The translations under genes and the position numbers were made by a program. A stretch of DNA of 64,000 nt from Bradyrhizobium barranii subsp. apii (GTDB lineage: Bacteria > Pseudomonadota > Alphaproteobacteria > Rhizobiales > Xanthobacteraceae). Where the stretch lies: the NCBI RefSeq assembly GCF_011516635.5, contig NZ_CP096255.1:2106501-2170500 (forward strand). Direction: 5' to 3'. The notes under the pieces are model-generated. The model had not been told where the DNA came from and did not search any database. It saw nothing but the letters and a program-made list of their open reading frames with translations. Of the stretch, positions 45,154-54,026 are shown piece after piece (position 1 is the first letter of the stretch; every line of letters starts with the position of its first letter).

Positions 45154-46001
45154 TGGCGGAGCAGCACACGCCCATGCTGTCCCTGCGCGGGCTGACGCGC
45201 CGCTTTGGCGGCCTGACCGCAGTGGATGCCATCGACCTCGATCTCGCCAGGGGTGAGCTCATCAGCATCATCGGCCCGAACGGGGCCGGCAAGACGACGC
45301 TGTTCAACCTCGTGACCGGGCTCGATCGGCCCGATGCCGGCCATGTCCACTTCGAAGGGCAGGACATCACGGGTCTGTCGCCGGAGCGGCTCGCGGCTGG
45401 AGGCATCGCGCGCACCTTCCAGCTCGGCCGCGTCTTCGGCAATCTCAGCGTCATGGACAACGTCCTGATCGGCGCGCACACGCGGCTGCGCGCGGTGAAG
45501 CCCGCGGTGCCAGTGATCGGCCCGCTGCTGGAATTGGGACTGGCGCTGTTGCGTCCGGCCAGCGTTAGAGACGAAGAGGAACGACTGCGCGAGGAGATGA
45601 AGGCCATTCTCGCACGCTTCGGCGAGCGGTTGCTGCCGCGGATCGACCAGCCGGCCTATAGCCTGTCCTATGCCAACCGCCGCCGCGTCGAGATCGCGCG
45701 CGCGCTTGCGCTGAAGCCGCGCCTGTTGCTGCTCGACGAGCCGACCGCCGGCATGAACCCGACCGAGACCGCGGAGATGCAGGGCCTCGTCGCCGAGCTG
45801 AAGGCCGAGGGGCTGACCATCCTCCTGATCGAGCACAAGCTGGAGATGGTGATGCGCCTCTCCGACCGCGTCATCGTCATGGACGAAGGCAAGAAGATTG
45901 CGGAAGGGCCGGGCGAAGTGGTGCGTGGCGATCCCAAGGTGATCGAGGCCTATCTCGGCCATGGCCTGTCGGAGACGCCGGAGCGGGAGAGCGTGGTATG
46001 A
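45150..46001 (+). CDS. livG: LivG-type ABC ATPase
   Basis: 283-residue ATPase of the HAAT importer. Walker A is [17 protein letters not shown] near residue 42, the signature region [20 protein letters not shown] near 170, and Walker [16 protein letters not shown] follows. The LivG-specific insert between Walker A and signature is present ([20 protein letters not shown]). The start overlaps the permease stop by ATGA. The ligand of the transporter cannot be named; LivG proteins serve branched-chain amino acids, amides, urea and aromatic acids. Confidence 0.94.
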   Translation: MMAEQHTPMLSLRGLTRRFGGLTAVDAIDLDLARGELISIIGPNGAGKTTLFNLVTGLDRPDAGHVHFEGQDITGLSPERLAAGGIARTFQLGRVFGNLSVMDNVLIGAHTRLRAVKPAVPVIGPLLELGLALLRPASVRDEEERLREEMKAILARFGERLLPRIDQPAYSLSYANRRRVEIARALALKPRLLLLDEPTAGMNPTETAEMQGLVAELKAEGLTILLIEHKLEMVMRLSDRVIVMDEGKKIAEGPGEVVRGDPKVIEAYLGHGLSETPERESVV

Positions 46002-46738
46002 CGACTGGCGCATCCGAGCCGCTGCTGGCGCTCTCGAACGTCAACACCTTCTACGGCCAGGCGCAGGTGCATTTCGACCTGTCGATCACGGTCGGCCGCG
46101 GCCATATCGTCTGCCTGCTCGGCGGCAATGCCAGCGGCAAGTCGACCACGATGAAGATCATTTTGGGCCTGGTGAAACCGCGCTCGGGTGACGTGACCTT
46201 CGACGGCGCCTCGCTGCTCGGGCTGACCACTCCGCAGATCGTCCGCCGTGGTATCGCCTCTGTTCCCGAGGCGCGGCGGTTGTTCGCGGACATGAGCGTG
46301 CGCGAAAACATCCTGATGGGTGCCTTCGTGCGCAATGACCGCGATGCCGTGGCGCAGGATCTCGACAAGATGCTGACGCTGTTCCCGAAACTTGGGCAGC
46401 GGCTGTCGCAGCGTGCTGGTTCGCTCTCTGGCGGCGAGCAGCAGATGGTCGCAATGGCGCGCGCGCTGATGGGCCGTCCCCGGATGATCGTGATGGACGA
46501 GCCGACCATGGGCCTGTCGCCGCTCTATGTCGACCGCGTGCTGGAGTTGATCCGCACCATCAACCAGGAAGGCGTGTCGGTCTTCATGGTCGAGCAGAAC
46601 GCCAGCCTCGCGCTCGAGATCGCGCACGAGGCCTATGTGCTCCAGACCGGCAAGATCGTGCTCTCAGGCCCGGCGCGAGCGCTGAAGGACGACCCCCGCA
46701 TCCGCGATGCCTATCTTGGTGGCTCCGAGGCCGCGTAG
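45998..46738 (+). CDS. livF: LivF-type ABC ATPase
   Basis: 246-residue second ATPase. Walker A is atypical at one place, GGNASGKSTTMKIILGL near residue 48 (Ala-Ser for the usual Gly-Ala). The signature SLSGGEQQMVAMARALM and Walker B IVMDEPTMGLSP are intact, and GIASVPEARRLFADMSVREN is LivF-like. It overlaps livG by ATGA and ends the operon before a strong hairpin. Confidence 0.94.
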   Translation: MTTGASEPLLALSNVNTFYGQAQVHFDLSITVGRGHIVCLLGGNASGKSTTMKIILGLVKPRSGDVTFDGASLLGLTTPQIVRRGIASVPEARRLFADMSVRENILMGAFVRNDRDAVAQDLDKMLTLFPKLGQRLSQRAGSLSGGEQQMVAMARALMGRPRMIVMDEPTMGLSPLYVDRVLELIRTINQEGVSVFMVEQNASLALEIAHEAYVLQTGKIVLSGPARALKDDPRIRDAYLGGSEAA

Positions 46739-46785
46739 CTTGACCTCGGCCTGATGGTTCGCCCGGCGATGCAGAGCATCGTCCG

Positions 46786-46806
46786 GACGCCCGCTGCGCG
46801 GGCGTC
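46786..46806 (+). terminator. Terminator-like hairpin after livF
   Basis: GACGCCCGC (46786-46794) pairs perfectly with 46798-46806 around a TGC loop, 47 bases after the livF stop. There is no T run, but the position suits the end of the transporter operon. Confidence 0.65.
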
Positions 46807-46865
46807 TCGAAGGATGGTTACAAGCATTCCTGCAAAGCGGCCCCCTGGAATCGCATTGGTTAGTG

Positions 46866-46887
46866 TGATCATTTTATGAAAAGATCA
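46866..46887. promoter_or_regulatory. AT-rich palindrome upstream of the nickel/cobalt permease
   Basis: TGATCATTTT and AAAAGATCA around ATG form a 22-base near-perfect inverted repeat, 31 bases before the permease start. An AT-rich dyad here suggests a metal-responsive operator (NikR, Nur or another), but the sequence does not identify which. Confidence 0.6.
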
Positions 46888-46918
46888 TACCGTTGCCGCG
46901 AAGGGGCGTGCGAACGGA

Positions 46919-47992
46919 ATGATTGTCGTGACGAAATGGTCCCTACGGGCGGTGGAGCCCGCCACCGTGCTGCTGTTCGGCGGGCTCATCGCCGCCAACG
47001 TCGCCGCATGGGCCTGGGCCTTCGCGGCGTTCGGTGACCGGCCGACGGTGATGGCGACCGCGCTGCTGGCCTGGGTGTTTGGCCTCCGCCATGCCGTCGA
47101 CGCCGACCACATCGCCGCCATCGACAATGTCGTGCGCAAGCTGATGCATGCGGGCGAGACGCCGCGCAGCGTCGGCCTCTATTTCGCCCTCGGCCATTCC
47201 ACCGTGGTCGTGGTCGCGACCATGCTGCTGGCACTCGGCGTGGTGAGCCTCGGCGGCGACAGCCTGCTCAGGGATATCGGCGGCGTCATCGGCACATCGG
47301 TGTCGGCGCTGTTCCTGCTCGTGGTCGCGGCCATCAATCTCGCCATCTTCGTCGGCCTGTGGCGGACGTTTCGCATCGAGCGCGCGCAGGGCGTCCACGA
47401 CGCCGCGCAGCTCGATGCGCTGCTGGCGAGCCGTGGATTCCTGGCGCGCCTGCTCGGCCCGATGTTCCGCCTGGTGACAAAGCCCTGGCACATGCTCCCG
47501 CTCGGCTTCCTGTTCGGGCTCGGCTTCGACACCGCGACCGAGATCGGCCTGCTCAGCATCTCCGCGACCGAAGCCGCGCGCGGCGCTTCGCTCGTCGACG
47601 TCATGGTCTTTCCCGCGCTGTTCGCGTCGGGCATGGCGCCGGTCGACACCGCCGATTCGGCGCTGATGGTCAGCGCCTATCGCTGGGCCTTCGTCGATCC
47701 CCTGCGAAAGCTCTGGTACAACCTCACCATCACCGGCGCCTCCGTCGCGGTGGCGCTGTTGATCGGCGGCATCGAGGCGCTCGGCCTGATCGCCGACCGG
47801 CTTGGTCTAAGCGGCGGCGTGTGGGCGCTGGTCGACGGCCTCAACGAGTCGCTCGCCAACGTCGGCTTCGCGGTGATCGCGCTGTTTGCGATCGCCTGGC
47901 TCGTTTCGGTCCTGCTCTATCGCCGCATGTTTGCGGGCGCCGCGTCCCGCGCGAATGTACTTCGGGGCGCCGATGCGACCGAGGCGGCCTGA
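46919..47992 (+). CDS. HoxN/HupN/NixA-family nickel/cobalt permease
   Basis: 357-residue high-affinity Ni/Co transporter of the inner membrane with eight membrane segments. The family signatures are all present: GLRHAVDADHIAAIDNVVRK near residue 56 (metal-binding HAVDADHI), LGFLFGLGFDTATEIGLLS near 198 and LFASGMAPVDTADSALMV near 238. The central loop is rich in charged residues as usual. The TonB-receptor gene overlaps its 3' end by 20 bases, suggesting a joint outer- and inner-membrane uptake route. Rhizobia need nickel for hydrogenase and urease and cobalt for cobalamin. Confidence 0.94.
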   Translation: MIVVTKWSLRAVEPATVLLFGGLIAANVAAWAWAFAAFGDRPTVMATALLAWVFGLRHAVDADHIAAIDNVVRKLMHAGETPRSVGLYFALGHSTVVVVATMLLALGVVSLGGDSLLRDIGGVIGTSVSALFLLVVAAINLAIFVGLWRTFRIERAQGVHDAAQLDALLASRGFLARLLGPMFRLVTKPWHMLPLGFLFGLGFDTATEIGLLSISATEAARGASLVDVMVFPALFASGMAPVDTADSALMVSAYRWAFVDPLRKLWYNLTITGASVAVALLIGGIEALGLIADRLGLSGGVWALVDGLNESLANVGFAVIALFAIAWLVSVLLYRRMFAGAASRANVLRGADATEAA

Positions 47993-50288
47993 GTCTGGCC
48001 GTCGTTGCGGAGCGTTGACGGCATTTTCGGCCATCATGCTTCTCGCGGATGACGGCAGCGCCTTCGCGCAGAGCAGTGGCGCCTCGCGCGAACTGCCGCC
48101 GATCGAGGTCTCCGGCGGCGAGACGAAGCCTCACAAGAGACTGCCCGCATCGCGGCGAGCCAGCAAACCGGTCCCGGCCAATCGCGGTCACGTGGCTCAG
48201 CCGACGCAGGCTCCGGTCTCGGACGCCCGCAGCGTCGCCTCCGGCGCAAAGAGCCCGCCGGGCATGGCGAGCGCGATCACCGTTTCCGGCGATGAGGTCA
48301 ACGCACGCCCTTTCATGCGGCCGGGTGAGGCGCTCGAAGTCGTGCCGGGGTTGATCGTGACCCAGCATTCCGGTGAAGGCAAAGCCAACCAGTATTTTCT
48401 GCGCGGCTACAATCTCGACCACGGCACCGATCTCGCCATCTATGTCGATGACGTCCCCGTCAACATGCGCACCCACGCGCATGGCCAGGGCTATGCCGAT
48501 CTCAACTGGCTGATCCCGGAAACCATCAGCGCGATGGATGTGCGCAAGGGGCCGTACTTCGCCGACGAGAGCGATTTCGCCTCTGTCGGCAGCGTGCGCA
48601 TCGGCCTGATCGACCGTACCGAAAAGGGCCTCGCGCAGGTGACCGCCGGCAGCTTTGGCTATCGTCGTCTTCTCGGCATGGACTCAGCGAAAGTCGGTGA
48701 TGGTTCGCTGCTCGTCGCGGGCGAGCTCGGCACCTACAATGGCCCCTGGGAAAATCCGGACAACGTGCGCAAGCTGAACGGTCTCGTGCGCTACAGCCGG
48801 GGCACCGCGACCGATGGCCTGACCATCACCGGCATGGCTTACGCGAACAAATGGAATTCGACCGACCAGGTGCCGCAGCGCGCGATCACCGGCGGTTTTA
48901 TCGACCGCTTTGGCTCGGAAGATCCGAGCGACGGCGGCAACACCAACCGCTTTGCGCTCTCGGGCCGCATCGCGCAGAGCGACGATGTGGGGTCGTGGAA
49001 GGCCAACGCCTATGTCGTGAAGAGCCAGCTCGACCTCTTCAACAACTTCACCTATTTCCTCAGCGATCCCGTGCTCGGCGACCAGTTCCACCAGCACGAC
49101 GACCGCCTGATGGCGGGCGCCAACATCTCGCGCACGCTGAACGGGTCGTTCGCCGGACTGCCGATGCAGACCACGATTGGCCTGCAATCGCGCTATGATT
49201 CGATCGATCTGGCGCTGAGCAACACGTTCCAGCGCGGCTTCCTCTCCAACATTCGGAGCGACAAGGTCGGCGAGGGCAGCGTCGGCGTCTATGCCGAGAA
49301 CACCGTGCGCTGGACCGATTGGCTGAGGACCACTGTCGGCCTGCGCGGCGACTATTATGCGGCCGACGTCACCTCGCTGTTCAATGCCAACAATTCCGGC
49401 CGCTCTGACGCCGCGCTCGGCAGCCCGAAATTCCGCATGGTGCTCGGCCCGTTCAACCAGACCGAATTCTTCCTCGGTGCCGGCACCGGCATGCACTCGA
49501 ACGACGCGCGCGGCGCGACCACGACGGAAGATCCGAGCGACCCCGCCACGCGACTGACGCCGTCGCCGCTGCTGGTACGTACAAAGGGCGCGGAGGTTGG
49601 CGTCCGCAGCAAGATCGTTCCCGGCCTCGACACCTCGCTTAGCCTCTTCATCCTCGACCAGGATTCCGAGATCCTGTTCTCCGGCGATGCCGGCGATACC
49701 TCGGCGACCCGTGCCAGCCGCCGCTACGGTTTCGAGTGGACCAATCATTACCGCCCGCGCTCATGGATCGACATCGATGCCGATCTCGCCATGACGCATG
49801 CGCGCTTCCGCGGCACTGACGGCGAGCAGGCGGAGGTCTGCGCCTCGCTCGCGGGCTATCCCGAGGCGCAAATCGGCAACGCGCCCGGCAACTACATTCC
49901 GAACGCGCCGGCGATGGTGGCATCGGCCGGCATCACGCTCGGCGAGAAGACCGGCTGGTTTGGGGCTTTGCGCTGGCGCTATCTGGCGTCGAGCCCGCTG
50001 ACGGAAGACAATGCGTTCCGCTCGTCCGCGACCAGCATCTTCAACAGCCGCCTCGGCTATCGCATCGACAATGGCTGGCGCATCCAGCTCGACGTGCTCA
50101 ATCTCTTCAACACGCAGGCGAACCAGATCACTTATGCCTATGGCTCGCTGCTCAAGACCGACACGCTGTACAATCTCTGCACCGGCGGCGTCGCGCCGAC
50201 GGCGGTCTGCCAGAACGGCGTGATGGATTACGTGCTGCACCCGGTCGAGCCGCTGACCTTTCGCCTGACTGTCGCCGGGACGTTCTAG
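47973..50288 (+). CDS. TonB-dependent outer-membrane receptor, candidate nickel/cobalt receptor
   Basis: 771-residue receptor from the ATG at 47973. It has a signal peptide (hydrophobic ALTAFSAIMLLADD, cleavage after AFAQ) and a plug domain (LEVVPGLIVTQHSGEGKA-like start, NQYFLRGYNLDHGTDLAIYV, FADLNW-like region near 165). The large barrel ends with the aromatic residue typical of outer-membrane proteins (TVAGTF). The start overlaps the nickel permease gene, so it is probably co-translated; an ATG at 47955 is the alternative. The insertion of an IS630 at the stop codon keeps the protein unchanged because TAG is rebuilt from duplicated TA plus the first base of the element. Confidence 0.9.
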   Translation: MRPRRPESGRRCGALTAFSAIMLLADDGSAFAQSSGASRELPPIEVSGGETKPHKRLPASRRASKPVPANRGHVAQPTQAPVSDARSVASGAKSPPGMASAITVSGDEVNARPFMRPGEALEVVPGLIVTQHSGEGKANQYFLRGYNLDHGTDLAIYVDDVPVNMRTHAHGQGYADLNWLIPETISAMDVRKGPYFADESDFASVGSVRIGLIDRTEKGLAQVTAGSFGYRRLLGMDSAKVGDGSLLVAGELGTYNGPWENPDNVRKLNGLVRYSRGTATDGLTITGMAYANKWNSTDQVPQRAITGGFIDRFGSEDPSDGGNTNRFALSGRIAQSDDVGSWKANAYVVKSQLDLFNNFTYFLSDPVLGDQFHQHDDRLMAGANISRTLNGSFAGLPMQTTIGLQSRYDSIDLALSNTFQRGFLSNIRSDKVGEGSVGVYAENTVRWTDWLRTTVGLRGDYYAADVTSLFNANNSGRSDAALGSPKFRMVLGPFNQTEFFLGAGTGMHSNDARGATTTEDPSDPATRLTPSPLLVRTKGAEVGVRSKIVPGLDTSLSLFILDQDSEILFSGDAGDTSATRASRRYGFEWTNHYRPRSWIDIDADLAMTHARFRGTDGEQAEVCASLAGYPEAQIGNAPGNYIPNAPAMVASAGITLGEKTGWFGALRWRYLASSPLTEDNAFRSSATSIFNSRLGYRIDNGWRIQLDVLNLFNTQANQITYAYGSLLKTDTLYNLCTGGVAPTAVCQNGVMDYVLHPVEPLTFRLTVAGTF

Positions 50289-51339
50289 AGCATTTTCCGA
50301 CCGGAAAGAATCGGGTGGGGATTCCCAAAACGGCGCGAGTCAGATTCAAGCTGCATGCTGGCGAGGGAGGCCAGCATGTATGGCCAGGGCGCTTTCGGTT
50401 GATCTTCGCCAAAGGGTGGTAGCCGCGATTGACGGTGGCATGTCCTGTCGACAGGCTGCTGAGCGCTTTGGTGTCAGCGCGGCCAGTGCGATCCGCTGGC
50501 GCGGTCGCCTCAAGAAAGTTGGCGACATCGTTCCTAAACGCCAGGGCGGTGACCGCAAATCGCAGCGCATCGAAGCGCATTCGCAATTGATTCTGGAGGC
50601 GGTGACAGCGAGGCCGGATATCACGCTTGCCGAGTTGCGAGAACTGTTGAAACGTCATGGAATATCGACTGGCATCGCGTCGCTCTGGCGTTTTTTCCAG
50701 CGCAGAAAGATCACACTTAAAAAAAGACAGCGCACGCCGCCGAGCAACGGCGCGGCGATATAAATGCCGCACGTGAGGAGTGGTTCGAAGGGCAAATCGA
50801 CCTTGACCCTGAGCGTCTCGTCTTCATCGACGAAACCAGCGCCAACACCAAAATGGCGCGGCGTTACGGGCGCTCGCCACGCGGCGAGCGATGTCGTGCA
50901 GCTATCCCACACGGACATTGGAAGACGACGACGTTCACCGCTGGATTGCGCTCCGACGGTCTGATCGCGCCGCTTGTTCTGGACGGTCCAATGGATGGCG
51001 ACGCTTTCCTGGCCTACGTCGAGCAATTGCTCGCCCCATCGCTGCGGCCGGGCGATACCGTTATCATGGACAACTTGCCCGCTCACAAGGTCCATGGCGT
51101 TCGAGAGGCCATCCAGGCGGTCGGAGCTAGCCTGCTCTATCTTCCGCCCTACAGTCCAGACTTCAACCCGATTGAAATGGCCTTCTCCAAACTGAAAGCG
51201 CTGTTGCGGGCCGCCGCAGCCCGCACCATGCCCGATCTCTGGCAAGCAATCGCCAACGCTCTCAAACGCTTCTCACCCGAGGAATGTCAAAATTATCTCG
51301 TCGCGGCTGGTTGCGACGCAACGTGATCGGAAAACGCTC
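50288..51339 (+). mobile_element. IS630-family element, copy 2, intact
   Basis: 1052 bases with imperfect terminal repeats (GAGCATTTTCCGACC left; GAGCGTTTTCCGATC as right-end complement), flanked by duplicated TA at 50286-50287 and 51340-51341 within a CTAG target. It is nearly identical to the interrupted copy at 24425-28050 (about four substitutions seen). It lies exactly between the TonB-receptor sense codons and the convergent ATPase gene, whose stop is only seven bases after the duplicated TA. Confidence 0.95.
50380..51326 (+). CDS. IS630 transposase, copy 2 (two frames joined by -1 frameshift)
   Basis: Same organisation as copy 1: helix-turn-helix frame 50380-50763, a seven-A slippery run at 50719-50725, and a DDE frame ending at 51326 with [19 protein letters not shown] and [12 protein letters not shown] -1 shift gives about 315 residues. 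Visible differences from copy 1 include His for Arg in KRHGIS, Ala for Thr in LLRAAAA and Cys for Tyr near the end. All catalytic acids are kept, so it is likely active. Confidence 0.92.
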
Positions 51340-51348
51340 TAGACGATC

Positions 51349-52860
51349 TCAAGCCGAGGCCGCGCTCTGCACTGGCTCCGCCGGCAGGTCGTCGCCGTTG
51401 GGATCGCCCGGCGCGGTGGCCCAGGCCAGCTCCACCAGCGTCACGATCCGGCGGCCGCCGCCGTCGAGCTGGCAGACGATCAGGCCCTGCTCCTCCATGT
51501 AGCCGAGCAGGCGCTGGGCGCGGCGCAGCGAATGCGAGCCGTAGGCGCGCGCGATCGCGGCGTCGCCGGGGCAGGGCCAGCCTTCCTTCGCCGCGCGTGC
51601 GATCATCATGAACACGCCCTGCATGTCGTCGGGCAGGATCGAGGCGCGCAGCGACACGTCCTGCCAGACGTCGTCCTCGGCATGCTCGGCGCCGAGCCCG
51701 GCGCGTGCGCGTGTCAACATGCGGCGGAATTCGTTCAGATCGGGCACCGCGGAGCCGAGGCCCTCGATGCGGCAGCGAACCACGAACTCCTGATAGAGCA
51801 CGCCGACGGCGCGGAAGCCGGCATCGGGCTCGGCGAGCACGGCGCGAAGCGTACGATCGACGCGCTCGCGCCGCTCGGCGAGCTCCTCGGCGCTGATCGG
51901 CACCTCGGCCACCTCAGGCCGGATCTCCGGCGCGGCCGCCTTCGCGGCGCGGAGCTGCTCGAGCAGATCGGGCGCGGGCCGGCGCTGCGGGCGGCTGGCA
52001 TCGGGCGGCGGTGCGGCCAGGATCACGGCGCGCATATCCTCGAGCGCGGCTTCCGGCATCGGCATCAGCCGCGGCGTGGAATTGCGCGCGTGGGTGTCGG
52101 TCGGGCCGATATGCAAACGCAGGGGGCGTCGCGACAACGCCGGGCCGAGCGCCATGAACTGTCCGCGCTCGAGATCGCGAAAGGATTCGGCCTGCCGCCG
52201 CTCCATGCCGAGCAGGTCGGCGGCGCGCGCCATGTCGATGTCGAGGAAGGTCCGGCCCATCAGGAAATTGGAGGCTTCCGCCGCGACGTTCTTGGCGAGT
52301 TTTGCCAGGCGCTGGGTCGCGATGATGCCGGCGAGGCCGCGTTTGCGGCCGCGGCACATCAGATTGGTCATCGCGCCGAGAGAGAGCTTGCGCGCCTCGT
52401 CCGAGACCTCGCCTGCGACTGCCGGCGCGAACAGCTGCGCCTCGTCGACCACCACCAGCATCGGGTACCAATGATCGCGATCGACGTCGAACAGGCCGCC
52501 GAGGAACGCCGCGGCACGCCGCATCTGGTTCTCGGCGTCCAGCCCTTCAAGATTGAGCACGGTGGAGACGCGATGCAACCGCGCGCGCTCGCCCGCGACC
52601 TGAAGGCCGCGCTCGGTGTGATCCTCGGCCTCGATCACCAGATGGCCGAATTGCTCGGCCAGCGTGACGAAGTCGCCTTCGGGGTCGATGATGGCCTGCT
52701 GCACCCAGGGCGCGCTCTGTTCGAGCAGCCGCCGCAACAGATGCGACTTGCCGGAGCCCGAATTGCCCTGCACCAGGAGCCGGGTCGCCAGCAGTTCCTC
52801 GAGGTCCATGGCGGCCGCGGCGCCTGCCGTGGTCTGCCCCATCTCGATCGCAACTGTCAT
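51349..52860 (-). CDS. HerA/DUF87-like ATP-binding protein
   Basis: 503-residue P-loop ATPase. Walker A is LVQGNSGSGKSHLLRRL near residue 29, and DPEGDFVTLAEQFGH near 58 is the HerA/VirB4-like second strand. Walker B is PMLVVVDEAQLFAP near 134, and GIIATQRLAKLAKNVAAEAS near 178 carries sensor residues. The C-terminal 200 residues, with helical winged-helix-like stretches, are specific to this group. HerA proteins pump or translocate DNA with a nuclease, but no NurA-like gene is adjacent and the role is open. Similar proteins are common in Bradyrhizobium and may be housekeeping. Confidence 0.85.
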   Translation of the reverse strand: MTVAIEMGQTTAGAAAAMDLEELLATRLLVQGNSGSGKSHLLRRLLEQSAPWVQQAIIDPEGDFVTLAEQFGHLVIEAEDHTERGLQVAGERARLHRVSTVLNLEGLDAENQMRRAAAFLGGLFDVDRDHWYPMLVVVDEAQLFAPAVAGEVSDEARKLSLGAMTNLMCRGRKRGLAGIIATQRLAKLAKNVAAEASNFLMGRTFLDIDMARAADLLGMERRQAESFRDLERGQFMALGPALSRRPLRLHIGPTDTHARNSTPRLMPMPEAALEDMRAVILAAPPPDASRPQRRPAPDLLEQLRAAKAAAPEIRPEVAEVPISAEELAERRERVDRTLRAVLAEPDAGFRAVGVLYQEFVVRCRIEGLGSAVPDLNEFRRMLTRARAGLGAEHAEDDVWQDVSLRASILPDDMQGVFMMIARAAKEGWPCPGDAAIARAYGSHSLRRAQRLLGYMEEQGLIVCQLDGGGRRIVTLVELAWATAPGDPNGDDLPAEPVQSAASA

Positions 52861-52965
52861 GTCCCCGACTCAAGTCCCCATCATTCGCGGACAGGGGCTT
52901 ATCAACCCGGCCGGGGCGCGTCGAGCGGCACCGTGCGAATCATGCGGTGTTGCCCACGGCGGAGT

Positions 52966-53784
52966 TCAGGCGTGATTCGATTGCCGTAAAAGTGCGGGCC
53001 GATAGGGCGCCTGCGGATCGTCGTCCTCGTTCTCGGGGATCGCACAGGAGCCGAATTCCTGCCGGATACGCTCGATCTCGGCGATGCGCTCGTGCAGCCG
53101 CTGCAGATGCTCGGGCGATGTCGCGCGCCAGAACCGGAAGGTGTCGGTGGTGAGCGGCAGGAACGCCGTTCCGAACAGCGTCGGCTCGGGAACGATGGTG
53201 CGTCCGAGCAGCAGGAACCGGTTCTCGCCGGAGACCACGAGGGTCGCGTAGCCGCGGTTACCGATCCGCCTGATCCCGTTCAGCGACCATTCGACGAGCT
53301 TGCTGAAATAAGGCTCCTCGCGCCAGCGATCGGGGCAGTGGTCGTCGACCGTCACGTTGACCGCGTCCTGGCTGAAATGCACGATGATGCCGGACGTCGC
53401 CGGAAACCACGCATCATCGAGATGACCTTGCAGCCAGGCGCAGACGAACGACCGGCACATCTGCGGGCGGCGGTCGTAGATGGTGCACCCGGTTCCCGTC
53501 TGCCAGTGTCTGCACAGCTGGTTCACCGGCTTGTCGACGGCGGCCACTTCAAGGATATCGCAGCAGGCGTTGCACGATCCGCACTGCCGGGTCAGCGGCG
53601 CCGTTTTCGGCAGGCCGGTCGCGCGAAAACCCTGGCCGTCGCGGACCAGGAGCTTTTGCTTCTCCAGCGTGCTCAGCGCGCGCTCGACCTTGAGGCGGGA
53701 CAATCCGGTCGCGTCAACGATCCCCTTCATCGTCGTCGCGCCGGCCTCCACCGCGCGAGCGACCTGCAACGCCGTCTGATCCAT
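52966..53784 (-). CDS. YkgJ-type cysteine-cluster protein with winged-helix N-terminus
   Basis: 272 residues. The first 60 form a winged-helix-like domain (TTMKGIVDATGLSRLKVERA, ALSTLEKQKLLVRDG). Residues 68-115 contain the CxxCC-type cluster: CGSCNACCDILEV, then LCRHW, then GCTIYDRRPQMCRSFVC. This eight-cysteine pattern is the YkgJ/Fli family putative zinc or iron-sulfur site. The rest is unassigned. The DNA-binding-like start fused to the cluster suggests a metal- or redox-responsive regulator, which is inference. Confidence 0.82.
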   Translation of the reverse strand: MDQTALQVARAVEAGATTMKGIVDATGLSRLKVERALSTLEKQKLLVRDGQGFRATGLPKTAPLTRQCGSCNACCDILEVAAVDKPVNQLCRHWQTGTGCTIYDRRPQMCRSFVCAWLQGHLDDAWFPATSGIIVHFSQDAVNVTVDDHCPDRWREEPYFSKLVEWSLNGIRRIGNRGYATLVVSGENRFLLLGRTIVPEPTLFGTAFLPLTTDTFRFWRATSPEHLQRLHERIAEIERIRQEFGSCAIPENEDDDPQAPYRPALLRQSNHA

Positions 53785-54026
53785 CGTCTTCTACTTGTTC
53801 TTCAGCCCTTCGATCCGGCCATCGCGCTGCCCCGGAACCTGCGGAAATCGGCGCCCGCGTGACGGCTAGCAGTCGCATGTATGCGGGATTTACGCAAACG
53901 GACTGCTGAGCAGGATCGCCCGTATTGGGCCAAATTGTAAGCCCATGCTGAGGGGCGATCCGATCTGCATCGACAATTCGATCAGTGCAGGCCGGCGCGA
54001 CCTATGACGGCAGCGCCGGCACGCTG

